Positions 38,296 through 45,832 of a DNA stretch of 64,000 nt are shown here, in pieces. The stretch spans positions 1,336,501 to 1,400,500 of the forward strand of contig NZ_CP022372.1 in the NCBI RefSeq assembly GCF_002220095.1, in the 5' to 3' direction. This DNA is from Bosea sp. AS-1 (lineage in GTDB: Bacteria > Pseudomonadota > Alphaproteobacteria > Rhizobiales > Beijerinckiaceae). Position 1 is the stretch's first letter; each line of letters starts with the position of its first letter. Under the pieces are notes generated by a model. The model was given only the letters and a program-made list of their open reading frames with translations, had not been told where the DNA came from and ran no database searches. The translations under genes and the position numbers were made by a program.

Positions 38296-38470
38296 GCCGC
38301 GACCTCAGATGCGGCTGACCGGGCGCGTCGCGCCCGCTACGCGGATTGGCTCGGGGGCCATCGTTCCGTCCTCCCTCCGCGCCGATCTCGCTGTGCTGTC
38401 GGCGTCGATTGTGGTCCACACTGTGAATAGCTACGCAGCGGAACGTCAGGCAGATTACACGAGGAGGGCG

Positions 38471-38489
38471 GCATTGCAATCCGCAATGC
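38471..38489. promoter_or_regulatory. Perfect 7-5-7 palindrome, candidate IclR operator
   Basis: GCATTGC-AATCC-GCAATGC is a perfect inverted repeat in the intergenic region shared by the IclR gene and the TRAP operon, centred about 49 bases before the IclR start. IclR proteins bind such short palindromes next to their own genes, making this the best operator candidate. Confidence 0.5.
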
Positions 38490-38528
38490 GCCAATCTACG
38501 GTTAGCCCATAAGAACAAGGTCCATATC

Positions 38529-39416
38529 ATGGACTGTTCGGAGGATGGGTTGCCGCATCAGAATGCCGCGTCGGGCGCCGGCTTGTCCGGTTCGCAGAGC
38601 GTCGACCGCGCGCTCGGGCTGCTCTCGCTGATCGGGCGCGAGCCGGCCGAGGGGCTGCCGCTCGGCGAGATCGTGACCGGGAGCGGACTCAACAAGCCGA
38701 CCACGCGCCGGCTGCTGCTGGCGCTGATGCGGGCCGGACTCGTCGAACAGGAGCCGCAGACGCGGCGCTATTGCCTGGGCGAGGAAGCTTTCGTGCTCGG
38801 CGTGTTGGCGGCGCGCCGGCACGGCCTGCTCGAGATGGCGATGGACAGTCTGCGCCGGCTTTCGGGCGAGACGCAGGATACGAGCTTTCTGACCGTTCGG
38901 CGTGAGACCTACGCGATCTGCCTGCATCGGGAGGAGGGGACCTATCCGGTGCGCACCCATGCGCTGCAGACCGGTGACCAGCATCCGCTCGGGGTCGGCG
39001 CCGGCTCGCTCGCGCTTCTGGCTGCGCTGCCGGACGGGGATGTGGACCGCATCATCGCGGCCAACGAGGCGGTGTTGCTGACGCGCTATCCGGGCTTCGC
39101 GCCCGATGCGATCCGGGCCGACATCGTCGCGACGCGCGAGCGCGGCTTCTCGCTCAATCCCGGCCGGCTGGTCGCGAGCTCGTGGGGGATGGGGCGGGCG
39201 TTCCGCTATCCGGACGGGCGCGTCGCCGGCGCGCTGTCGATCGCCGCGATCGACAGCCGCATGACGCCGCATCGGCAGGCTGAGCTTGCGGCATTGCTGG
39301 CGCGTGAAGGCGCCCGGATGGAGGCACTGCTGGCGCCGATGTTCCTATCGAAACGGGGCGACAGGCCCATGGCGGCGGTCGCGCCGCGACCGATAGAGAC
39401 AGGGAGAGCCAAATGA
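38529..39416 (+). CDS. IclR family transcriptional regulator
   Basis: A 295-residue regulator with an N-terminal winged helix (about residues 22-90; QSVDRALGLLSLIGREP, then GSGLNKPTTRRLLLALMRAGL) and a C-terminal effector domain (LHREEGTYPVRTHALQTGDQHPLGVGAG core; final ALSIAAID pattern). It is divergently placed from the TRAP operon and its stop overlaps the start of the acyl-CoA ligase gene (ATGA). It therefore may control both the import genes and the ligase-PPC pair. The effector is probably a small organic acid, as in other IclR proteins. Confidence 0.92.
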   Translation: MDCSEDGLPHQNAASGAGLSGSQSVDRALGLLSLIGREPAEGLPLGEIVTGSGLNKPTTRRLLLALMRAGLVEQEPQTRRYCLGEEAFVLGVLAARRHGLLEMAMDSLRRLSGETQDTSFLTVRRETYAICLHREEGTYPVRTHALQTGDQHPLGVGAGSLALLAALPDGDVDRIIAANEAVLLTRYPGFAPDAIRADIVATRERGFSLNPGRLVASSWGMGRAFRYPDGRVAGALSIAAIDSRMTPHRQAELAALLAREGARMEALLAPMFLSKRGDRPMAAVAPRPIETGRAK

Positions 39417-41047
39417 GCTCCGCAACTGCAGCCCCCGTCGGAGGCGTCGTGCCGATGTCGCGCCGGGTGATGAACCTCGCCCATATCGTGACGCAGAATT
39501 CCCGGCGCCTGCCGGAGCATGCCGCCTTCATCCAGGGCGATCTGCGGCATGACTGGGCGGCGTTCGACACGCAGGTCTCGGCGCTGGCCGCTGGGCTGAG
39601 GGCGCAGGGCATCGGCAAGGGCGACCGCGTGCTCGTCCACTCCAAGAACTGCGACGCGATGTTCGTCTCGATGTTCGCGACCTTCAGGCTTGGCGCCGTC
39701 TGGGTGCCGACCAATTTCCGCCTGATGCCGGACGAGGTCGCCTATCTGGCCTCGGCCTCGGGTGCGAAGGCTTTTCTCTGCCATGGCGATTTCCCGGATC
39801 ATGCGGCGGCGGTCGCGGCTGCCAGTCCGGCGCCCGAGTTCATCTGGCGGATCGGCGCGGGGAGCCTCGGCGAGGACGAGGTCGGTGCTGTGATCGCGCG
39901 CCATCGCGGCGAAAAGGTCGAGAACGTCGCTGTCGAGCGCGACGATCCCTGCTGGTTCTTCTTCACCTCGGGCACGACCGGACGCTCCAAGGCGGCGGTG
40001 CTGACCCATGGCCAGATGAGCTTCGTGGTGACGAACCATCTCTGCGATCTCGTGCCGGGCTCGACCGAGGCCGACGCCTCGCTCGTCGTCGCGCCGCTCT
40101 CGCATGGCGCTGGCGTGCATCAGCTTATGATGTCGGCGCGCGGCGCGACCTCGATCCTGCTCTCGACCGAGCGTTTCGACGTCGACGAGGCCTACCGGCT
40201 GATCGAGAAATACCGGGTAAGCAACATCTTCACCGTGCCGACGATCCTGAAGATGCTGGTCGAACATCCGGCGGTCGACCAGCATGATCATTCGAGCCTG
40301 CGCTATATCATCTATGCCGGCGCGCCGATGTATCGCGAGGACCAGAAGGCGGCACTGAAGAAGCTTGGCAAGGTGATCGTGCAGTATTTCGGGCTGGGCG
40401 AGGTCACCGGCAACATCACCGTGCTGCCGCCGGCCCTGCACGAGCCCGAGGACGGGCCGCATGCGCGCATCGGCACCTGCGGCTTCGAGCGCACGGGTAT
40501 GCAGGTCCAGATCCAGGACGAGGAGGGCAAGGAGGTTCGGCCTGGCGTGCAGGGCGAGATCTGTGTGATCGGGCCTGCGGTCTTCGCCGGCTATTACGAC
40601 AATCCGGAAGCCAATGCGAAGTCCTTCCGCGACGGCTGGTTCCGCACCGGGGATCTCGGCCACATGGACGAGCACGGCTTCGTCTACATCACCGGCCGGG
40701 CCTCGGACATGTACATCTCCGGCGGCTCCAACATCTATCCGCGCGAGATCGAGGAGAAGATCCTGACCCATCCCGCCATCGCCGAAGTTGCTGTGCTCGG
40801 CGTGCCCGATCCGGTCTGGGGAGAGATCGGCATCGCGGTCTGCGTGGCGCGGCCGGGTCAGAGCGCGACGGAAGGCGAGATCGCGGATTTCCTCGGGCCC
40901 AAGATCCCCCGTTACAAGATGCCGAAGCGCTTCCTGTTCTGGGAGGCGCTGCCGAAATCGGGCTATGGCAAGGTGCCGAAACGCTTGGTGAAGGACGAGC
41001 TGGAGAAGCGCGGCGAGCTCGACTTCCTGAAGGGCAATGCGTCGTGA
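39413..41047 (+). CDS. Acyl-CoA synthetase (AMP-forming)
   Basis: A 544-residue class I adenylate-forming enzyme that activates a carboxylic acid with ATP and CoA. The ATP-binding motif is FFTSGTTGRSKAAVLTHGQ (around residue 183), followed by YFGLGEVTGNITV, GWFRTGDLG, and the C-terminal catalytic lysine region KSGYGKVPKR. It overlaps iclR by four bases upstream and the PPC gene by four bases downstream, forming a tightly coupled three-gene unit. Substrate not predictable; the family covers medium-chain, aromatic and methyl-branched acids. Confidence 0.92.
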   Translation: MSSATAAPVGGVVPMSRRVMNLAHIVTQNSRRLPEHAAFIQGDLRHDWAAFDTQVSALAAGLRAQGIGKGDRVLVHSKNCDAMFVSMFATFRLGAVWVPTNFRLMPDEVAYLASASGAKAFLCHGDFPDHAAAVAAASPAPEFIWRIGAGSLGEDEVGAVIARHRGEKVENVAVERDDPCWFFFTSGTTGRSKAAVLTHGQMSFVVTNHLCDLVPGSTEADASLVVAPLSHGAGVHQLMMSARGATSILLSTERFDVDEAYRLIEKYRVSNIFTVPTILKMLVEHPAVDQHDHSSLRYIIYAGAPMYREDQKAALKKLGKVIVQYFGLGEVTGNITVLPPALHEPEDGPHARIGTCGFERTGMQVQIQDEEGKEVRPGVQGEICVIGPAVFAGYYDNPEANAKSFRDGWFRTGDLGHMDEHGFVYITGRASDMYISGGSNIYPREIEEKILTHPAIAEVAVLGVPDPVWGEIGIAVCVARPGQSATEGEIADFLGPKIPRYKMPKRFLFWEALPKSGYGKVPKRLVKDELEKRGELDFLKGNAS

Positions 41048-41895
41048 GGCGGATCGAGCAGCCGGGCACCGGCACGCCGGAACGCATCCAATGGGTCGAA
41101 TGCGCCGGGCGCGTCTTCTCGCTGACTCTGCCGGCCGGCGCGCTGCTGCTGGAAGCTGTGCGGGACGGCTTTGCGGCAGCGGGCTTTGCTTCGGGCGTCG
41201 TGAAGCTCGACGGGCTGGGGCTCTCGCCTTTCGCCTATGTGATGCCGGCGCTGTCCAAGACGCCGGAACATGCAGCCTTCTACAGCGAGACGTTCAGGCC
41301 GCAGGCCGGCGCGCGCATCGAGGTCGGGGCGATGACCTTCGGCCAGCGTGACGGGGCGCCCTTCTTCCATGCCCATGCCGTGTGGGTGGAGGGCGATGGC
41401 AAGCGCAGCGGCGGGCATATCCTGCCGGACGAGACGACCGTGGCCGAGACGATCACGGTGGAAGCTATCGGGCTCGATGGTGCGGTTTTCACGGCTGAGC
41501 CGGATAGCGAGACGCATTTCAAGCTGTTCGAGCCGGTGACAGCAGCATCCGGGGGTGCAGGGGCAGGGCGGTTTTTTGCGCTGCGCGTGAAGCCGAATGT
41601 CGACTTCTGTGGGTCGTTGGAGGCGTTCTGCGCCGAACGCGGCATTAGCGAGGCGGTGATCCATGGCGGCGTCGGCTCGACCATCGGGGCGCGGTTCATG
41701 GATGGCGGGGTGGTCGAGAATTTCGCGACGGAGGTCGCGATTACGGAAGGGCGGATCACGCGAGAGGCGGACGGCTTCGAAGCGGCGATCGATGTCGCCT
41801 TGGTGGACTATAGCGGCGCGCTGGCGAGCGGGCGGCTGAAGCGCGGCGACAACCCGGTGCTGATGACCTTCGAGCTCGTGTTGGAGGCGCGTTGA
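41044..41895 (+). CDS. Tandem PPC-domain (DUF296) protein
   Basis: A 283-residue protein in which I see two consecutive PPC/DUF296-like domains. The first (about residues 20-165) has GRVFSLTLPAGALLLEAVRDGF and the metal-binding-type histidines in FFHAHAVW and SGGHI. The second (about 175-283) restarts with RFFALRVKPNVDF, then ISEAVIHGGVGSTIGARF, and ends NPVLMTFELVL, but lacks the HxH/GH set. PPC domains occur in plant AT-hook proteins and bacterial proteins of unknown activity. The GTG start overlaps the ligase stop (GTGA), so its job is tied to the acyl-CoA ligase. Function unknown. Confidence 0.8.
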   Translation: MRRIEQPGTGTPERIQWVECAGRVFSLTLPAGALLLEAVRDGFAAAGFASGVVKLDGLGLSPFAYVMPALSKTPEHAAFYSETFRPQAGARIEVGAMTFGQRDGAPFFHAHAVWVEGDGKRSGGHILPDETTVAETITVEAIGLDGAVFTAEPDSETHFKLFEPVTAASGGAGAGRFFALRVKPNVDFCGSLEAFCAERGISEAVIHGGVGSTIGARFMDGGVVENFATEVAITEGRITREADGFEAAIDVALVDYSGALASGRLKRGDNPVLMTFELVLEAR

Positions 41896-41906
41896 CGCCT
41901 CGGTCG

Positions 41907-43532
41907 TCAGCCGTCCCGCTGCTTCTCGATTTCCCGATTGCGCAAATCCTTGCGCATGATCTTGCCCGTCGCGGTCAGCGGGAGTTCCGTCACGAACTCG
42001 ACCTCGCGCGGATATTGATAGGCCGCCAGCCTGTCGCGGACGAAGGCCTGGATCTCGGCAGCAAGCTCGGCTGTCGGTGTCACATCCGGCTTCGGCAGCA
42101 CGAAGGCCTTGACGATCTCGGTGCGGATCGGATCGGGCACGCCTACGACCGCGACCATCAGCACGGCCGGATGGCGAATGATGCAGTCCTCGATGTCGCC
42201 CGGCCCGATGCGGTAGGAGCCTGAGGAAATGATGTCGTCGTCGCGGCCCTGGAACCAGAAATAGCCTTCCTCGTCGCGGGCGCCGGTATCGCCGGTGACG
42301 AGCCAGTCGCCGATGAATTTCGCCGCGGTGGCCTCGGGCTGGTTCCAGTATTCCAGCATCATCACCGGATCGGGCCGTGCGACCGCGATCAACCCCTGCT
42401 CGCCGGTCGGCAGTTCGCGGCCTTCAGGCGAGATCACCGCGACGCGGTGGCCGGGAACGGCGCGGCCCATCGATCCGGGCTTGATGGGGTAGAGGCTCGC
42501 GCAATTGGCGACGAGCAGGTTCGCCTCGGTCTGGCCGTAGAACTCGTTGACCGGGAAGCCGAAGGTTTCGCGGCTCCAGTCGAGCATATCGGCGCCGAGT
42601 GTCTCGCCGCCGGTGCCGATCGAGCGCATGGCATAGCCGAACCGCTTCGGATCGCTGACCTGCCGCATCAGCTTGAGCGCGGTCGGCGGCAGGAAGGCGT
42701 TGCGGACCTTGTGCCGCGCCATCAGGGCGAAGGCGGCCTCGGGATCGAATTTGCGGGCACGCGAGGCGAGCACCGGCACGCCGCAATAGAGGCTGGGCAA
42801 CAGCACATCGAGCAGGCCGCCGATCCAGGCCCAGTCGGCCGGGGTCCAGAACAGGTCGTGAGGTTGAGGGAAGAACTCCTGCGGCATCTGCACGCCCGGC
42901 AGATGGCCGAGCAGGACGCGATGGGCATGCAAAGCGCCTTTCGGCTTACCCGTGGTGCCGGAGGTGTAGATGATCACGGCCGGATCGTCGGACCGCGTAT
43001 CGGCGGCGGTGTAGCTGTCGGAGGCCTTTGCCATCTCGGCTTCGAAATCGAGATGGCCAGCGCCGCCGACGACGAAGATCTTGCTCAGGTTCGGCAGCGT
43101 GCCGCGGATCGCTTCGACCTTGTCGATGTTCTCCGCGTCGGTGACGAGAACGCTCGCGCCGCTGTGGCCGAGGCGGTGCTCCAGTGCCTCGGGGCCGAAC
43201 TGGATGAAGAGCGGCAGCGCGATGGCGCCGCGTTTATAGGTTCCGAGATGGGCAATGGCGGTCTGTGGCGATTGCGGCAGCAGGATACCGACGCGTTCGC
43301 CCGGCCCGATGCCGTGGGCGGCGAGCAGATTGGCGAAGCGGTTGGAGGCGCGCGCGAGCTCGTCGAAGGAAAGCGTCGCGACCCGGCCAGCCTCTTCCTC
43401 GAAGATCAGGGCGGGTTTGCCCGAGCCATCGGCATGAGCGTCCGAGCAGGCGGTTCCGATGTTGAAGCGCTCGGGGATGCGCCAGGCGAAGCGGCGCAGC
43501 GTGTCGTCATAGCTCGTGCCGCGCTTCAGCAT
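41907..43532 (-). CDS. Acyl-CoA synthetase (AMP-forming), medium-chain type
   Basis: A 541-residue adenylate-forming ligase distinct from its neighbour at 39413. Motifs are IIYTSGTTGKPKGALHAHR, the WTPADWAWIGGL segment typical of ACSM/acetate-like ligases, EFYGQTEANLLV, GDTGARDEEGYFWFQGRDDDII, and LPLTATGKIMRKDLR with the catalytic lysine. It converges on the PPC gene with an 11-base gap and is divergent from the BKACE gene across 125 bases, so it may share a promoter region with that enzyme. Confidence 0.92.
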   Translation of the reverse strand: MLKRGTSYDDTLRRFAWRIPERFNIGTACSDAHADGSGKPALIFEEEAGRVATLSFDELARASNRFANLLAAHGIGPGERVGILLPQSPQTAIAHLGTYKRGAIALPLFIQFGPEALEHRLGHSGASVLVTDAENIDKVEAIRGTLPNLSKIFVVGGAGHLDFEAEMAKASDSYTAADTRSDDPAVIIYTSGTTGKPKGALHAHRVLLGHLPGVQMPQEFFPQPHDLFWTPADWAWIGGLLDVLLPSLYCGVPVLASRARKFDPEAAFALMARHKVRNAFLPPTALKLMRQVSDPKRFGYAMRSIGTGGETLGADMLDWSRETFGFPVNEFYGQTEANLLVANCASLYPIKPGSMGRAVPGHRVAVISPEGRELPTGEQGLIAVARPDPVMMLEYWNQPEATAAKFIGDWLVTGDTGARDEEGYFWFQGRDDDIISSGSYRIGPGDIEDCIIRHPAVLMVAVVGVPDPIRTEIVKAFVLPKPDVTPTAELAAEIQAFVRDRLAAYQYPREVEFVTELPLTATGKIMRKDLRNREIEKQRDG

Positions 43533-43657
43533 AGGCCCTCTCCGCTCTTCTCATGCGTTGAGGCCGATCCTGCCCAGCCGGCATGGAGGCTGGCAAGCCC
43601 GGCAGGGGCGTCATAGGCTTTGCACGGATACGGGTGGAACTCGCCGGAGCGACCTTA

Positions 43658-44545
43658 ATGACCAAGCCGATCTGGATCGAGGCGGCGATCAACGGGCCCT
43701 GGGGCAAGGAGCGGCAGCCGGGCATTCCGATCAGCATTCCCGACATCGTCTCGAATGGCATCGCGGCCGTGGAAGCCGGTGCGGCGATCGTGCACCTGCA
43801 TGTCTACGACGTTGCGACCGGGCGCCAGCGCGACGACTGGCAGCTCTATGCGCAGGCGATCGAAGGAATCCGCGCCAAGGTCGACGCCATCGTCTATCCG
43901 ACGATCCCCATCCTCGGCTCCGGTTATGCCGGCGACATGCATGGCTCTGGCCGCTACACCCATCTGGAAGAACTGGCGAAACGCGGGCTCGTCGAATGGG
44001 GCGTGCTCGACCCTGGCTCCTGCAACTGGACGACCTTTGCCGGTATCCCGCAGGGCGAGGCCGGCTTCATCTACCAGAACCCGGGCGAGCATATCCGCGA
44101 GGGGATGGAGGTGGCGCAGCGCCACAAGGTGCATCCGAGCTATGCGATCTACGAGCCCGGCTTCACCCGGCTTGGCGCCGCGCTGGCCAAGGCCTATCCG
44201 GGCATGCCGATGCCGGTCTATCGGCTGATGTTCTCGGACGCTTTCGCCTGGGGCTTCCCGCCGCGCGAATGGGCGCTGGAAGCGCATCTGAAGCTGCTGG
44301 AGGAGGACGCGCCCGACGCGCCGGTGATGATCGCAGGGCTCGGCGTCGATCTGTCGGAGCTGGTCGGCCCGGCGGTGGCGCGTGGCGTCCATGTCCGCGG
44401 CGGGCTCGAGGATGCGCCCTTCGGTTGCGAGAAGACGAATGCGCAGCTGATCGCGGAGACGGTCCGGCGTGTCGAAGCGGCAGGTGGTCGCGCGGCGAGC
44501 GTCGACGAGGTACGTAGCGGCCTTGCCCGTGCGGGCAGCGCCTAA
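43658..44545 (+). CDS. BKACE family beta-keto acid cleavage enzyme
   Basis: A 295-residue TIM-barrel zinc enzyme of the BKACE family (3-keto-5-aminohexanoate cleavage enzyme-like), which condenses a beta-keto acid with acetyl-CoA and yields acetoacetate plus a new acyl-CoA. The zinc ligands are in AAIVHLHVYD, and LDPGSCNWTTF, HVRGGLEDAPFG and the late zinc-binding region are all family-like. The start MTKPIWIEAAINGPWG at 43658 is typical. It lies between an acyl-CoA ligase (divergent) and pepT. The actual beta-keto acid is unknown. Confidence 0.9.
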   Translation: MTKPIWIEAAINGPWGKERQPGIPISIPDIVSNGIAAVEAGAAIVHLHVYDVATGRQRDDWQLYAQAIEGIRAKVDAIVYPTIPILGSGYAGDMHGSGRYTHLEELAKRGLVEWGVLDPGSCNWTTFAGIPQGEAGFIYQNPGEHIREGMEVAQRHKVHPSYAIYEPGFTRLGAALAKAYPGMPMPVYRLMFSDAFAWGFPPREWALEAHLKLLEEDAPDAPVMIAGLGVDLSELVGPAVARGVHVRGGLEDAPFGCEKTNAQLIAETVRRVEAAGGRAASVDEVRSGLARAGSA

Positions 44546-44566
44546 GAAATCGAGGAATTGCGTTCG

Positions 44567-45796
44567 ATGAGCCTGAGAGACGAATTGCTGGAGCGGTTCT
44601 TCCGCTATGTCGCGGTCGAGAGCCAGAGCGATGCTGCCGCGACGACGCTGCCGAGCACGCCCGGCCAGCAGAAGCTGGCGGAATTGCTCGCCAGCGAGCT
44701 GCGCGCACTCGGGCTCGACGATATCGTCATCGACCAGCATGCGACGGTGACGGCCGTGAAGCGCGGCACCCGGCCGAACGCGCCGCGCATCGGCTTCATC
44801 GCGCATGTCGACACGGTCGATGTGGGACTGTCGCCGGTCATCAAGCCGCAGCTGTTGCGTTTCGCGGGCGAGGATCTCCGCTTGAACGCGGAGAAGGAGA
44901 TCTGGCTGCGCGTCGGCGAGCATCCGGAAATCCTGCCGTGGAAGGGCCATGACGTCGTCTTCAGCGACGGTACCAGCGTGCTCGGCGCCGACAACAAGGC
45001 GGCGGTCGCGATCGTGATGACGTTGCTCGCACGGCTGAACGACGAGGATGGGCATGGCGACATCCATGTCGCCTTCGTGCCGGACGAGGAGATCGGCCTG
45101 CGCGGCGCCAAGGCACTCGACCTTGCCCGCTTCCCCTGCGACTTCGCCTATACGATCGATAGCTGCGAGGTCGGCGAGGTTGTCTACGAGAACTTCAACG
45201 CTGCGGCGGCCGAGATCGTTTTCACTGGCGTCACCGCCCATCCGATGTCGGCCAAGGGCGTGCTGGTGAATCCGCTGCTGATGGCCCAGGACTTCATGGC
45301 CGCCTTCGATCGGGCGCAGACGCCCGAGAACACCGAAGGGCGCGAAGGCTATGTCTGGTTCACCGAACTCTCCGCCCATGCGGCGCAGGCCGTGCTCAAG
45401 GCCAATATCCGCGATTTCGACCGCAGCTCCTTCGACGCGCGCAAGCGCAAGATCGGGGAGGTCGCGCAGCAGATCGCCGGCCGCTATCCGACCGGCCAGG
45501 TGAGCGCCAAGGTGAACGATGTCTACGGCAATATCAGCGACAGCCTCGGCGACGATCGTCGCTCCGTCGATCTGCTGATGACCGCGCTGAAGGAGTTGCA
45601 GATCGCGCCGAAGGTCATCCCGATGCGCGGCGGCACGGATGGCGCGGCGCTGTCGGCGCGGGGGCTGCCGACGCCGAATTTCTTCACCGGAGGGCTGAAC
45701 TTCCACTCGCGCTTCGAATTCCTGCCGGTGCCGGCCTTCGAAGCCTCCTACGAGGTGGCGCGGCGGATCTGCCTACTGGCGGGGCAGGGCGGCTAG
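44567..45796 (+). CDS. pepT: Peptidase T (tripeptidase)
   Basis: A 409-residue M20 metallopeptidase that releases the N-terminal residue of tripeptides. Zinc ligands and catalytic motifs are HVDTVD (near residue 78), GADNKAAVAI (about 142), DEEIGLRG (about 174), DSCEVGEV, TAHPMSAKG and RGGTDGAALSARG. Length matches PepT. The ATG at 44567 follows CGAGGA; an in-frame TTG at 44558 is less likely. It is 21 bases after the BKACE gene and probably shares its transcript. Confidence 0.95.
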   Translation: MSLRDELLERFFRYVAVESQSDAAATTLPSTPGQQKLAELLASELRALGLDDIVIDQHATVTAVKRGTRPNAPRIGFIAHVDTVDVGLSPVIKPQLLRFAGEDLRLNAEKEIWLRVGEHPEILPWKGHDVVFSDGTSVLGADNKAAVAIVMTLLARLNDEDGHGDIHVAFVPDEEIGLRGAKALDLARFPCDFAYTIDSCEVGEVVYENFNAAAAEIVFTGVTAHPMSAKGVLVNPLLMAQDFMAAFDRAQTPENTEGREGYVWFTELSAHAAQAVLKANIRDFDRSSFDARKRKIGEVAQQIAGRYPTGQVSAKVNDVYGNISDSLGDDRRSVDLLMTALKELQIAPKVIPMRGGTDGAALSARGLPTPNFFTGGLNFHSRFEFLPVPAFEASYEVARRICLLAGQGG

Positions 45797-45800
45797 AGCG

Positions 45801-45830
45801 TCCCGCCGGCGGTCGCCGAGGCCTGCGGGA
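45801..45830. terminator. Two-part hairpin between convergent pepT and autotransporter genes
   Basis: TCCCGC and GCGGGA form an outer 6-bp stem, enclosing a perfect CGGCG-GT-CGCCG stem. It lies in the 36-base gap between convergent genes and probably marks both 3' ends, although no T-run is present. Confidence 0.4.
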
Positions 45831-45832
45831 AG

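Noticed and set aside
36370..38430. A 686-codon + strand open frame opposite the TRAP permease
   Set aside because: Composition is almost entirely Asp/Glu/His/Arg/Gly, the usual antisense of a hydrophobic membrane protein gene; not a protein.
43655..45706. A 683-codon minus-strand open frame opposite BKACE and pepT
   Set aside because: It spans two clear genes and their junction on the other strand and shows no family motif.
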